A program made the position numbers and the translations under genes. Below the pieces are notes generated by a model. The model worked only from the letters and a program-made list of their open reading frames with translations, was not told the DNA's origin and did no database searches. A stretch of 64,000 nt of DNA from CAYVMD01 sp964452465. Its GTDB lineage: Bacteria; Armatimonadota; JACIXR01. Below, in pieces: positions 44,132 through 53,871 of the stretch. The DNA is taken from assembly GCA_964452465.1 (NCBI GenBank), contig CAYVMD010000004.1:1-64000 (forward strand), read 5' to 3'. Position 1 is the first letter of the stretch. Every line of letters begins with the position of its first letter.

Positions 44132-45144
44132 CGTTCTAACCTCCTGATCTGGAAAGCCTTAGCTGGGTTCTCTATCAGAAGTTTATCTATTAACGCCTGA
44201 GAGAAGCCGTTCGCCAAAAGGGCGGGCACAAGTTGCTGGGCGATGGTAGTATAAGGGCGGAACCTCTCCACCCCTCCCTTCTCCTCACCCACCCAATACC
44301 AACCCCCATCATGGGAAAGGAGCACCCTGTCGAGATAACCTCCCTCCCTCGCCCTACCCAATAATTTAAGGTACTTGTCTATATTGGAGGGGCTCACCCC
44401 ATCGTATTCCAACCAGATACCCGTCCTTGAGAGTTTATCCAGGGTCCCCTCATCCAGGGCATCAGCGTGCACCAAGAGGAAGGCAGAAGGATCCATTCCC
44501 GACTTGAGGACTTCCTCCACCACCTCCAAAGCGCACTGTTTCTCCCCGGTGTGGCAGGCAACGGGAAGCCCTGTTCTACGATGGGTTATTATCCCCGCCC
44601 GCACGAGTTTCCTATCGATCTCGCTAAGAGGTCCTCCATCCACCCCTATTTTCACAAATCCCGGTTTGATCCCCGTCCCTTCTATCCCTTCCTCCCATTC
44701 CTTGATCCATCTCTCCGCTAATTGCTCGGCAGTTTCCTCCCAGGCATGGGAGGGCAGATATCTATCATCTGCAGCTCCATAATAACCAGTATTGGTGAGG
44801 ATATAGAGCCCTGTCTCCTCGGAGAGTTTCCGCAGAATACCTACATCTCGTCCAATGAAGGCAGGGGTGCAATCGATGAAGGTGGAGAATCCTGCCTTCT
44901 TCAAATCCAAGAGGAAAGGCTTCACCACCTTTATGACCTCCTGAGGGTCATAGCGATGCTTCCCCGTTTTATCCGCTCCTATGAAATCGCAGAGGATGTG
45001 CTCGTGAACCAGGGTGCGTCCCATCTTATTCACTGGCAAGGGACCCCTCACGGTCATTGCTATTTCCTCTTTATCCTCCCCTGGAAGAAGAGAAAGCCAG
45101 GAGGTAGCAAAGAACCCCAGCAAACCGATGGCAATCCCCCTCAT
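44128..45144 (-). CDS. Secreted phosphotriesterase-family metal hydrolase
   Basis: A 338-aa amidohydrolase-fold protein. All metal ligands of the family are visible: His47-x-His49 (LVHEHI), Lys165 (VKIGVDG, carboxylated in relatives), His198 (ACHTGEK), His226 (VHADALDE) and Asp279 (LSHDGGW). Members hydrolyse lactones or phosphotriesters. A hydrophobic N terminus (GIAIGLLGFFATSWLSLL) suggests export. It is coupled on both sides by ATGA overlaps to giant glycosidase-like genes, so a sugar lactone or ester freed from polysaccharide is a sensible but unproven substrate. A longer ORF to 45351 is an artefact of overlap. Confidence 0.85.
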   Translation of the reverse strand: MRGIAIGLLGFFATSWLSLLPGEDKEEIAMTVRGPLPVNKMGRTLVHEHILCDFIGADKTGKHRYDPQEVIKVVKPFLLDLKKAGFSTFIDCTPAFIGRDVGILRKLSEETGLYILTNTGYYGAADDRYLPSHAWEETAEQLAERWIKEWEEGIEGTGIKPGFVKIGVDGGPLSEIDRKLVRAGIITHRRTGLPVACHTGEKQCALEVVEEVLKSGMDPSAFLLVHADALDEGTLDKLSRTGIWLEYDGVSPSNIDKYLKLLGRAREGGYLDRVLLSHDGGWYWVGEEKGGVERFRPYTTIAQQLVPALLANGFSQALIDKLLIENPAKAFQIRRLER

Positions 45145-48100
45145 TGTGGGATACCTTTTATGTAATCTATGGAGAAAAGGGCACCGGGAGCACCGTTGGT
45201 GGGGTCCAGACGAATGGCGGTGATCTTCTTCCCCTTCCACATGGGATGCTGGTCCAACTCCACCCTGTACTCGTGGAACTCTCCATCGGATATGATGGGA
45301 AAGACCACCACCTTGTCCTCGGCAAAGTGGGGCGAATCCTGGGTTGTCCAATAGAATTGGGCGTTATCGCCACCCGTGGTCCTCATCCTTATCACTATCG
45401 CTTTCCATCCGCTTCCGTTGAGATCCATCCCCAATCTAATCATATAGGGATCGGGACCGCTAGCCTTCCCCTCCAAGTAGCCATCCCTCACCTGTAGATC
45501 GATGATATCGTTGGCGCTCGTCCATCCTTCCTCGTCCCTTTGAAACTCGAAGTTTAGATCCCTCTTCACGACAGGAAGGAGGCTCGGCTTCCTCGACTCG
45601 ATCCCCTCTATCTCTATTCTTTGCCATCCTCCTGCCTGGAGGCGAATCCCCAGGAGATAAAGGCTCTCATCATAGTCCCACTTCTCCTCTTTTCCGTTCA
45701 CCTTCACCGATTTGGGAGGGGAGGTCCTCGCTATAACCACCCAGCCGGGTTCCCCTTGGGGCAGGGCTATCTCGAAGGAGAGCTTCCCTCCCCTCAAGGA
45801 AGCATTCCTGATCCTCCCTCTATAGTTTATCAGGAAATCCCCCACCTTGGTTGTGGCAGGCTCGCTATCCCTGCCCAGCAGTTTATATACATTCTTCAGG
45901 ATCATCATGGGGGAGAAAACCCAAGCCGCCTTATCGCCCTTGATAGCGCCTATGCTGTCGGGCCAGAGAGCAACATTCTCTCCCTCTTCATCCTGCTGGT
46001 ACATGGCGCTACGAGCGATTCCCTCAGCGATCTTCCTCCAAGGGAAGGATTGATCGTAATCCGCCAACTTCAGGAGGGCATAGGCGTAGCGAAGACCGTT
46101 CCATTGCACCGGTCTTCCGAACCAGGAAGCCTCGAACCAACTCGCTCCAAAGACGGGGATGGAAGCATAGCGCATGAAGGGGAACTTCTTCTCGTTCCAC
46201 ATGTAGATGAAGGGCAATCCTCGCCGTGCCCATTTCTTCGCTTCTTCTAAATATTCCTTATTGCCGGTTATCCTATAGCCCTCGATATAGGCATCCATTG
46301 CATCGGAAGCAGCGAGGACATCGGGAGTGTGGACGGGCACCTCCCAAACCTGAGCAGCACGAGGCACTCGGAACCTCTTCATGAACTCTAAAGCCTTCAA
46401 CCCTCGGGGAAGGAGGGATTCGTCCCCCGTCATCCTTACATATCTAAGGACTTGCCATGTATTGTAGGCACAGGTTCCCACCTCCGCCGCATTGTGGGGT
46501 CCAAGGAGCCGATAATCCATCCCCTCGAAGACCCCGCTTCCCATTCGCTCCGCATAGAAACGCCAAGAACCATCCTCCCACTGACTACCCAAAGTTGATA
46601 CAGCCTGCATGCCCACGCCCTTAAGGGCGCGCAAGGGAAGATCATGAGTAAAGCCGAGATCATCGCCTGCTATCTCCACCCCATACTTGCTCGTCATCAA
46701 ATCCAGCATAGCCTTGCACTCCGCCCTCACCTTCTGAGAAGGGGCAAGAAGGGAACCCTGATAGAGATCGTAGAGAAAACTGGAGGGTCTACCCTTCCCG
46801 GAGAGCAGGGGTCCCGCCCCCTTGGTGGTCCACCACTGTTCCTCCTCCGGCACCCAGAGGGATTTGAGATACGCCTGCATGCTGAACTCTATCTCCTTGA
46901 GGTAATCACCTCGAGGGATGGGAGCAGGCTCGGGCACCTCGAAGAGAGCGAACCACTTGTCCATTGCGGAGAGGGCATCCTCCGCCTTACCGCTCGCATA
47001 GATGAAGGCAACCAGGGAGAGGGTCTTGCCTTTCCCAAGCGGGTAGGGCTCGCTCGCTATCCTCTCGTTCTCCTTAACCCATTGGGGAACGGAGGGGAGG
47101 AATAGCCCCATTAAATGATTGTTCCTCTCCTCGAACCAATTGGGGGAAGCGAAGATGGCGGAGGGGCGGTCGTTTCTTCCGTCCCACTTCTGATAAACAT
47201 CCCAAAGTAGCCCAAGGCAGTTGTGGTTCCTATAGACGCTCATCAAGGGAATGGTGATCTTGTTGGGGTGAGGAACATACCTTATCCTATCGGGATGTCC
47301 TTCGGCTATGTCCAGGGAACTGGAGGATCTCTCGTCGTCCACCAACCACTCAAGCCCAGGGAATAAAGCCTCCTCCTTGCTCTCCCCAAAGGAGCCCTCC
47401 CCAGCGTAGAGGATGGGTCCTTCGAATAAGAGAAGGGGACGCTCCTTATCGCAGGAGAGGGAGTATTCCGTCCTTATCACATCCTCCCCCCTCTTGAGGG
47501 AGAACCTCACCCGAAGGGACCATTTGCCTCCCTCTTCATCCTTAATTTCCCTGGAGAAGAGGAGGGAAGCCTCGTTCTTATCGAGCGCCGCTTTGGGAGC
47601 TGGTGCATAGATGACCTCTTCTTTATTTTCTCCCCTCAGGGAATAAGCGATGCGGGAGAGATAGGGCAGCTTGCCCAAACTCTCCCATTTCCCTCCCTTT
47701 CTCACCATTATCTCCCCTACGCCATAACCAAAGGAGGAGGGNNNNNNNNNNTCGTTGCCGAGGATAGCAACGCCGTCCTTTAGGTAAGCGCTGAGGGTGG
47801 TGGGATATGCCACCTTCCTCGCCTTGCCGCAGATTATCAAACTTGCCTCCTTAACCGCCTTCAAATCCCCGCCCCACACCTCTACCTGCACCCTCGCCTG
47901 AGGGGCTTCCTGAAGGGGAATTATCCTCCAGGTTAGCTCCCCTTTGCTCTGGGGAGCCACCCCCTTCAGGCTCTTCTCCGCCTCATCCCTCAACTCCATA
48001 CCAGAGGGAAGGGAAATGCGAGATATTATCTCCTCGGAGAAGGCGTTCCCCTCGTTGGAGACGATCAAGCGAAGGACATCTTCCTTCCCCACGGAGGCTA

Positions 48101-49019
48101 TGAATTCCTGGGGCTTGAATTCCACCCGCAACTGAGGGGAGAGCTCCAGCCTGCCCTCCGCCTCCCAATTAGCGCTCCTCGCAACCACCCCTATCTCGTC
48201 CTTCCTATCCCTCCTTCCCCTTATTTTCCAGGAGACCTCCCGCGTTTCCTTCCTTTCCATAGCAGCCAATTCCTGAGTAGGAGGACCTTCGAGGGAAAGG
48301 TAGGAGGGAAGGGAGAGACTTAGGTTCACATCTCCCCCTTCGTCTCCCTTATTGCTCACCCGAATCTTCAATATACCTTCCTCCCCTTCTCTGCCCTTTA
48401 CCTCCTCGAGGGAAACCTTGTCTATGACCGGGACAACCCCCGCTTTCTCTGTGTAGGAGACATCGTCTATTAGCCATTCACCTACCCCTCCCCAGATGCG
48501 GGGAGCGAGCATGACCCATTTCACCTGAGGGGCGTTACCGAAATCGTATACCACTACCCCTTGGTGCCATTTTCCATCCCCGATGTGGCTCGCCGGCACC
48601 CGATATTCCTGACGAGGGAGCCCGGTATCCTCCAAAGGCTTGGCGGACATGGGTATGACATAGAAGACGAAGGCGGTGCTTTTCTCTCCACTCACAACCT
48701 TATACCAGAAGGAGATGGCACCCTTCTTCTCCGCCAACATGTCGCCTTGCTCCCCGCTGAAGGGACGCCAATCCCGATTGAGCCCGGTCTCCTCTGCGGG
48801 CTCATTCTTCACTCGGCAGAGCCTAAGGGAATACTTCCCCGAATGGGCATCAGTGGAGATGCCTATTTCGCTCGTAGGAGGACCGCCCACGGGGGACCAG
48901 CGAAGGGGGAAGCCCTTGGGATCCAGCTCCTCAAATCCACCATTAGTTACGGGATTCTGGGCGTTCAAAATGGAAGTGAGGCAGAATAGAAGACATACCA
49001 AAGCGAACACCCCTTTCAT
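45141..49019 (-). CDS. Secreted multidomain (alpha/alpha)6 glycosidase-like protein (contains assembly gap)
   Basis: A protein of about 1292 aa from ATG 49019 (AGGAGGG upstream). After the signal peptide comes a carbohydrate-binding domain (VTNGGFEELDPKGFPLRWSP) and two immunoglobulin-like CARDB/NEW3-type repeats (IRVSNKGDEGG, LIVSNEGNAFSEE). A beta supersandwich follows, then an (alpha/alpha)6 barrel (about 730-1060), ending in a beta-jellyroll (FEFQRDEEGWTSANDI to FSIDYIKG). The 10 Ns at 47742-47751 lie in it; the frame is kept on both sides. It heads a three-gene coupled operon. The catalytic family is not recognised. Confidence 0.7.
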   Translation of the reverse strand: MKGVFALVCLLFCLTSILNAQNPVTNGGFEELDPKGFPLRWSPVGGPPTSEIGISTDAHSGKYSLRLCRVKNEPAEETGLNRDWRPFSGEQGDMLAEKKGAISFWYKVVSGEKSTAFVFYVIPMSAKPLEDTGLPRQEYRVPASHIGDGKWHQGVVVYDFGNAPQVKWVMLAPRIWGGVGEWLIDDVSYTEKAGVVPVIDKVSLEEVKGREGEEGILKIRVSNKGDEGGDVNLSLSLPSYLSLEGPPTQELAAMERKETREVSWKIRGRRDRKDEIGVVARSANWEAEGRLELSPQLRVEFKPQEFIASVGKEDVLRLIVSNEGNAFSEEIISRISLPSGMELRDEAEKSLKGVAPQSKGELTWRIIPLQEAPQARVQVEVWGGDLKAVKEASLIICGKARKVAYPTTLSAYLKDGVAILGNXXXXPSSFGYGVGEIMVRKGGKWESLGKLPYLSRIAYSLRGENKEEVIYAPAPKAALDKNEASLLFSREIKDEEGGKWSLRVRFSLKRGEDVIRTEYSLSCDKERPLLLFEGPILYAGEGSFGESKEEALFPGLEWLVDDERSSSSLDIAEGHPDRIRYVPHPNKITIPLMSVYRNHNCLGLLWDVYQKWDGRNDRPSAIFASPNWFEERNNHLMGLFLPSVPQWVKENERIASEPYPLGKGKTLSLVAFIYASGKAEDALSAMDKWFALFEVPEPAPIPRGDYLKEIEFSMQAYLKSLWVPEEEQWWTTKGAGPLLSGKGRPSSFLYDLYQGSLLAPSQKVRAECKAMLDLMTSKYGVEIAGDDLGFTHDLPLRALKGVGMQAVSTLGSQWEDGSWRFYAERMGSGVFEGMDYRLLGPHNAAEVGTCAYNTWQVLRYVRMTGDESLLPRGLKALEFMKRFRVPRAAQVWEVPVHTPDVLAASDAMDAYIEGYRITGNKEYLEEAKKWARRGLPFIYMWNEKKFPFMRYASIPVFGASWFEASWFGRPVQWNGLRYAYALLKLADYDQSFPWRKIAEGIARSAMYQQDEEGENVALWPDSIGAIKGDKAAWVFSPMMILKNVYKLLGRDSEPATTKVGDFLINYRGRIRNASLRGGKLSFEIALPQGEPGWVVIARTSPPKSVKVNGKEEKWDYDESLYLLGIRLQAGGWQRIEIEGIESRKPSLLPVVKRDLNFEFQRDEEGWTSANDIIDLQVRDGYLEGKASGPDPYMIRLGMDLNGSGWKAIVIRMRTTGGDNAQFYWTTQDSPHFAEDKVVVFPIISDGEFHEYRVELDQHPMWKGKKITAIRLDPTNGAPGALFSIDYIKGIPQ
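47742..47751. other. Assembly gap of 10 Ns
   Basis: The run of N is within the coding region of the large protein. Reading frames on both sides agree with a gap length of 1 modulo 3, so 10 may be close to the real size. Confidence 0.95.
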
Positions 49020-49093
49020 GCCAAACACCCTCCTTTTATTAGGATTTATCGCTTTAACCCTATAATTCAAGGCAGGATATTTTAAGGCAAAAG

Positions 49094-49117
49094 GGATCTT
49101 TAAAGCAAGAAAGATCT
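49094..49117 (-). terminator. Possible terminator downstream of the gene at 49238
   Basis: GATCTTT and AAAGATC arms (49095-49101 and 49110-49116) with a T-rich run after them on the minus strand (CCCTTTTGCC). The stem is only 7 bp. Confidence 0.4.
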
Positions 49118-49237
49118 CCTTCCCACCAAACCCTCGCGTCCTCCTCCATCGAACTGCTTTAGCGGATCGGGATCGGCAAGGTTTTGGAGGATTGGGAGTT
49201 ACCCGTTAGGTTGGAACGCGTTGGGAATGAAACAGCT

Positions 49238-50293
49238 TTATGTGCCCTTTTCGCGCAAGTATAAGAACATCTCGGCAGAGTGCCAACTATGTGGGCGCGC
49301 CACTCGATGACACATATCGTCATCGGCAATAACACTCGCCTTTGCCAATGCCTTAAGCCTCCAGTATTCCGCCTGACTGGCTTGCGCCTCCCAGGTCAGG
49401 GGGGACGAGAGTTCATCCAACGCTTCCGGGGGCGATTCGCCATAGAAATGCGCCTCTGCCCACCCAAGGTAGGGATAAAGAGCTTTGGTGCGGGTGGGGA
49501 ACCGTTCGCAAGGGACATGGTGCTCCCGAAAGTCCATCCAGAAGAGGGCGCTGTAAGCATCGGGCACAGCCGGGATAGCGAAGGGGTCATCCAGACCCAA
49601 TGCCCGCAAGCCGAACTTCAGCCACTTCGTTTGGTAAACAGGATGCTCGGTAAAATCCGTCAACCCGACGATATAATCACCTTTGCGGAACTTGGAGATA
49701 GCTTTGAGCGCTTGAACTACGATCGGGTGCTCCTTTGCGTTAAACAGCCCGAGCATGTAAAGCACTTGTCCGATATTGTCGGGTTCTTCGCAACCATTGT
49801 TGCCATCGAACACCTTATGCAAGCCCATGACCCAAGGCTCAACGAGGTGCAGGTTGTCCGTTTGCGCAAGGACCATCAGCACCATCGCGGAATCGCGATA
49901 CCAGGGACGGGGATAAACCCAAAGGTTGGGCACGGGACCGAAAGGGGTGATGTTCACCAGGAGTTCCCCATGCAACGCACGTAGCCACTCCGCAAACGGA
50001 TGCCCATCGAAACGAGGCAAGTTCACTCGCTCGCCAGCGGTCAATTGCTCCACGCTTTCGTTTTCCCGTAGCCAAACACCATCTTGGTTTTCGAAAATAG
50101 CGACCTCGTTGCCTGCAATGTCAACGAGGTCCACGCGATACTCGGACGGTTCAATGCACTCCGACTCCACTTGCCATCGGCGAACAGTTTCCAGCGTCCA
50201 AGCATCCAACAACCGTCCTCCCCCTACATAGACGAATTTGCGCCTTTTGGCGCCCATGCCAAAAAGCAAAAACCGTCTCGAACGCAAACGCAT
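49238..50293 (-). CDS. Unknown helical protein, (alpha/alpha)6-like, with foreign codon usage
   Basis: A protein of about 351 aa with a short beta N-terminal part, then helical repeats (VNITPFGPVPNLWVYPRPWYRDSAMVLMVLAQ, EPDNIGQVLYMLGLF) that resemble six-hairpin glycosidases of the cellobiose-phosphorylase/GH-like kind. Codon usage differs from the neighbours: Arg is mostly CGN (few AGG), Leu is mostly TTG, Ile is ATT rather than ATA. This suggests transfer from another genome. AGGGGG precedes ATG 50293; the ORF extends to 50341 without a ribosome site. Function is unassigned. Confidence 0.65.
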   Translation of the reverse strand: MRLRSRRFLLFGMGAKRRKFVYVGGGRLLDAWTLETVRRWQVESECIEPSEYRVDLVDIAGNEVAIFENQDGVWLRENESVEQLTAGERVNLPRFDGHPFAEWLRALHGELLVNITPFGPVPNLWVYPRPWYRDSAMVLMVLAQTDNLHLVEPWVMGLHKVFDGNNGCEEPDNIGQVLYMLGLFNAKEHPIVVQALKAISKFRKGDYIVGLTDFTEHPVYQTKWLKFGLRALGLDDPFAIPAVPDAYSALFWMDFREHHVPCERFPTRTKALYPYLGWAEAHFYGESPPEALDELSSPLTWEAQASQAEYWRLKALAKASVIADDDMCHRVARPHSWHSAEMFLYLREKGT

Positions 50294-50389
50294 TGCCAAT
50301 GTCCCCCTAATCCTCTTCCATTCTAAGCCTTCCCAGGTCATTATTCAAAGCGAGGAGGACTGCGAAACAAGGGAAGAGTTCCTTCCCCT

Positions 50390-52657
50390 TCACTTTAATT
50401 CCACAATGGTGGCGCCGTAACTGCCCTCCCAAACCTCCCCCGTTCGGAGAGATTTCACCAAGGGGTGATCCTTTAGATAATCCCATATCGCCCTCCTCAA
50501 TGTCCCTGTTCCCTTTCCATGGATCACTCTTATCCTCTCCACTCCCTCCAAATAAGCCTTGTCCAGCACCTTCTCCAACTCGAACAAAGCATCCTCCACC
50601 CTCATTCCCCTCAAGTTAACCTCCCTCATCACGGGGCTCCTCACCTGGGTTGGAGGGGGAGTAGGTGCAACCGTTTCCACCTCCTCCTTGGGGAGAGGTC
50701 TCACTTCATCGAGGGGCACCTGCAACTTCTTTCCCTCCACCTCCACGACCACCGCATCCTCCCTTACTTCCCTCACCACTCCTTCCTTCCTCAGGGTAGT
50801 TATCGCCACCCTATCCCCTTCCTTCACCTTCACCCTCGGCTGCAACCTCTCCAAAAGCTCCCTCCATTCCCTCCTCCCCGCCTTCCCCTTCCGAACCTCC
50901 CTCGCCTTCTCCTCCACCTCGTGGAGCAGAGCCCTCGCCTTTGCCCTTGCCTCTTCCAATATCCGCTCCTCCTCTTCCTCCAACCTCTTCAATCTCTCCT
51001 CGTATTCCTCCTTCAATCTGCTCAATTCCTCTCTCTCCGCCTCCAGCCTCCTTCGTTCCTCCTCCCATTTCTCCACCTCCTCTTTTATCCTTCCCAGGAT
51101 CCCTCCATATGGCTCCCTTTCTCCCAAATACATCTCCGCCCTTCCACTTATCTCCTCCCCCAATCCCAATCTCCGCGCCACCTCTATAGCATGGCTACTA
51201 CCTGCCACCCCCATGATCAACCTAAAGGTGGGGCGTAGGGTGACGGGATCGAATTCGAAGGAAGCATTTTTTATATAGGGGTATATATAGGGCAGGAGCT
51301 TCAACTCCCCGAAGTGGGTGGCCACGAGGAGCTTGATATGGGGCTGAGAGGCGAGCTCCTCCACTATGGCCCGAGCGAGGGCGGATCCCTCCGCGGGGTC
51401 GGTCCCAGCGCCCAACTCGTCCAATAGAACGAGGCTTTTGCCTTTTATGTTCCTCAATATGTTTATCACCTGGGTGATGTGGGAAGAAAAGGTGGAGAGA
51501 TTCTGCTCTATGCTCTGCTCTTCCCCTATGTCCGCGAGGAGGGATTGGAAGATGGGAAGGGTGGTGCCCTCCGAGGCGGGGATGAATAGACCTGCCTGCC
51601 CCATGAAGACGAAGAGCCCCACCATCTTCAAGGTCGTGGTCTTCCCTCCCGTGTTGGGACCGGTTATTATGAGGACCCGCTCATCCCTCCCCATCTCCAA
51701 GCTCACGGGCACTGCGATGCTCGCCGGCAAAAAGGGATGACGCCCCTTGGAGATGCTAAGGACGCCCTCTTCGTCGAAAACAGGCTCAACCGCATTCTGT
51801 TGAAGGGCGAGCAAACCCTTTGCGAGGCAGAAATCCAAAAGCCCAAGCGCCTCTCTCGTCCTCCTCAATCCATCCCTTCTTTCCCTCACTTTTCCACTTA
51901 GTTGCCGTAGGATCCTCGTCCTCTCTTCTTCCTCCTTCTTTTCCCACTCCCTCAAGCGATTCCCATCCTCCACTATGATGAGGGGCTCTATAAAAAGCGT
52001 AGCCCCACTGGCGGAGGTGGAATGGACAATCCCCTCTATCCTTCCCCTATATTCGCTTCTCACGGGAAGGCAGAATCTCCCCTCCCGCAGAGTTATCAAT
52101 GGCTCTCGCAGGCACCTCAATATGGCGGGATCACTTATCATCTCCCCCAATTTGCCCTGTATCGTTGCCCTTATCCTCCTTATGTTCTCCCGGATCTCCC
52201 TCATTCTCTCGCTCGCTCCGTCCTTTATGAACCCCTCCTCATCCACGCTCCTCTCGATCGCCTCCAGCAGATGGTCAAAATCCCCTATCCTCCTGGCATA
52301 GGAGGATAGGAGTGGAACCTTTTCCCTGTTAGAGAGGAAGAACTCCTTCACCTCGGCGCTTATACGGATGAAATCCCTTATCGCTAAAATATCCCTTTCA
52401 TCGAGCATGCCTCCCTTCTCCGCCCTCTCCAGCCTTTCCTCTATATCCTCCGTCTCCCTCAAGGAGGGAGCCAACCTGATGGCTTCCAGTGCCTCCCTTG
52501 TTTCCCTTAGCCCCCTTCTTATCCTCACCACATCCGAGGAAGCCTCCAAAGCCCTCGCCTTCTCCCTTCCCATGGGGGTGAGGCAGAGCTTTTCTAAGGA
52601 GGTTTTTATCTTCCCTATCTCCAGCGCCCGATAGCTTCTTTCATCTATATTTAGCAT
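50390..52657 (-). CDS. mutS2: Endonuclease MutS2
   Basis: A protein of about 755 aa: core clamp region, ABC-type ATPase with Walker A GPNTGGKTTT, Walker B VLLDELGAGTDP and ST motif, a charged coiled coil, and a C-terminal Smr nuclease domain (LRGMRVEDALFELE, RVIHGKGTGTLRRA). MutS2 acts on branched DNA and, in Bacillus, on collided ribosomes. ATG 52657 lies 1 nt beyond the ROK stop; the extension to 52726 is rejected. It is co-transcribed with the ROK kinase. Confidence 0.95.
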   Translation of the reverse strand: MLNIDERSYRALEIGKIKTSLEKLCLTPMGREKARALEASSDVVRIRRGLRETREALEAIRLAPSLRETEDIEERLERAEKGGMLDERDILAIRDFIRISAEVKEFFLSNREKVPLLSSYARRIGDFDHLLEAIERSVDEEGFIKDGASERMREIRENIRRIRATIQGKLGEMISDPAILRCLREPLITLREGRFCLPVRSEYRGRIEGIVHSTSASGATLFIEPLIIVEDGNRLREWEKKEEEERTRILRQLSGKVRERRDGLRRTREALGLLDFCLAKGLLALQQNAVEPVFDEEGVLSISKGRHPFLPASIAVPVSLEMGRDERVLIITGPNTGGKTTTLKMVGLFVFMGQAGLFIPASEGTTLPIFQSLLADIGEEQSIEQNLSTFSSHITQVINILRNIKGKSLVLLDELGAGTDPAEGSALARAIVEELASQPHIKLLVATHFGELKLLPYIYPYIKNASFEFDPVTLRPTFRLIMGVAGSSHAIEVARRLGLGEEISGRAEMYLGEREPYGGILGRIKEEVEKWEEERRRLEAEREELSRLKEEYEERLKRLEEEEERILEEARAKARALLHEVEEKAREVRKGKAGRREWRELLERLQPRVKVKEGDRVAITTLRKEGVVREVREDAVVVEVEGKKLQVPLDEVRPLPKEEVETVAPTPPPTQVRSPVMREVNLRGMRVEDALFELEKVLDKAYLEGVERIRVIHGKGTGTLRRAIWDYLKDHPLVKSLRTGEVWEGSYGATIVELK

Positions 52658-52658
52658 G

Positions 52659-53627
52659 CTAAAGGGTATCCAATTCACCCGCCAATCCCTGGAGCGCCAC
52701 AGCGGAGGCTCCATAGAGCCCCACATCGTCTCCCAATTGGGCGGGAAGTATTTCTACTATGCTTGCCAGTTGAGGAATAGCGCGCTCAAAGGCGGTGCGT
52801 CTTACCGGCTCCAGTAGAAGTTCGCCCGCACCGATGACTCCTCCTCCCAGGACGACTACCTTGGGATTGAGGATGTTGATTATATTCGCCACTCCCAGCC
52901 CGAGCCAAAATCCCGCCTCCTCGAATACCCTTTTTGCTAATTCGTCCCCCTCCTTGGCGCATTCCGCAACGATCTTCGCCGTGACCTTCCCCAGATCCTC
53001 TCCTATCCTTTCCCAGATGAGGGATTGGGGATGGGAAGGAAGTAGCTCCCTGGTTCTCCTTGCTATAGCGGTGCCCGAAGCAAGGGCTTCCAGGCATCCC
53101 CGCTTACCACACCCGCACAAAGGTCCCTCCGCCTGCAGTTTCTGATGTCCAAATTCGGCAGCGTTATCCCCCGCCCCATGGAATATATGTCCCTTTATCA
53201 CACAGCCTCCTCCTATGCCCGTGGAGACGGTGAAATAGGCAACGACACTGGCGCCCCTGCCAGCTCCGAAGAGCGCTTCCCCCAGCGCTGCTGAATTGGC
53301 ATCGTTATCTATGAAAGAGGGGGCATGGAATTCCCTCTCGAAGATATCTCCGATGGGGATGTCGTCCCAGCCGGGCATATTGGGAGGGGAATTGATCGTC
53401 TTCCTCACCCTGCTTAGAGGACCGGGGACCGCCATGCCTATGCCATCTATCCGCTCCCATCCTGCCCTTTCCAATACCCTATGGGATGCCTCCAACAGCC
53501 TCTTTATAGTGTCCTGGGGACCCCTTTCCACCTCGGTCGGAAGAACCTCCTTGTGGAGGAGGTCACCCTCATAGGCACCTGCTCTCATGCGGGTGCCGCC
53601 GATATCTATCGCCAATATGCGAGGCAT
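52659..53627 (-). CDS. ROK family sugar kinase (glucokinase-like)
   Basis: A 322-aa ROK protein: phosphate motif DIGGT (8-12), catalytic region FIDNDANSAALGE (Asp108), zinc site with His161 (EFGH) and CGCGKRGC (Cys171, 173, 178). There is no N-terminal HTH, so it is a kinase, not a repressor. Glucose or a related hexose is probable. AAAGGAGG stands before ATG 53627. It and mutS2 form an operon divergent from rpsB. It could phosphorylate sugars released by the neighbouring glycosidases. Confidence 0.92.
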   Translation of the reverse strand: MPRILAIDIGGTRMRAGAYEGDLLHKEVLPTEVERGPQDTIKRLLEASHRVLERAGWERIDGIGMAVPGPLSRVRKTINSPPNMPGWDDIPIGDIFEREFHAPSFIDNDANSAALGEALFGAGRGASVVAYFTVSTGIGGGCVIKGHIFHGAGDNAAEFGHQKLQAEGPLCGCGKRGCLEALASGTAIARRTRELLPSHPQSLIWERIGEDLGKVTAKIVAECAKEGDELAKRVFEEAGFWLGLGVANIINILNPKVVVLGGGVIGAGELLLEPVRRTAFERAIPQLASIVEILPAQLGDDVGLYGASAVALQGLAGELDTL

Positions 53628-53737
53628 GTTATCCTCCTTTCTCGTTAATTGCTATAGAAGATTATAAATCAAAGGCGAAGCGCAGTATAATCCTTACCTC
53701 TTTTTGCCTTTAAAGAGGAGGATTCCTTCCAAATAAT

Positions 53738-53765
53738 TTGACATTTCGCCTTAAATTCTTAAAAT
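53738..53765 (+). promoter_or_regulatory. Promoter of rpsB-tsf-pyrH-frr
   Basis: Perfect TTGACA (53738-53743), a 16-nt spacer and TAAAAT (53760-53765). It leaves a leader of about 100 nt before the rpsB start. Confidence 0.8.
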
Positions 53766-53784
53766 TAAATGATGTGAAAACACA

Positions 53785-53871
53785 CTCTCCGGATTCCTTT
53801 GGGTGCCCCCCGCGGGTCTGGAAGGAAGATGAAGGAGAGGAGGAATTAACCCAAAAGGAGGTTGATATTCT
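53785..53871 (+). promoter_or_regulatory. Structured rpsB leader, candidate ribosomal-protein autoregulatory element
   Basis: Two competing pairings can be drawn. CTCTCC (53785-53790) pairs with GGAGAG (53834-53839). Alternatively CCTTTGGGT (53796-53804) pairs with ACCCAAAAGG (53849-53858), which contains part of the AAAGGAGG ribosome site. Ribosomal protein S2 represses its own operon in other bacteria, so feedback is plausible. Confidence 0.5.

Noticed and set aside
44128..45351. Longer form of the phosphotriesterase-like protein
   Set aside because: The first 69 codons overlap the upstream gene in another frame and have no protein-like features; ATG 45144 fits the ATGA overlap.
50811..51068. 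Gly/Glu-rich 85-aa ORF
   Set aside because: It is a shadow frame of the charged coiled-coil part of mutS2.
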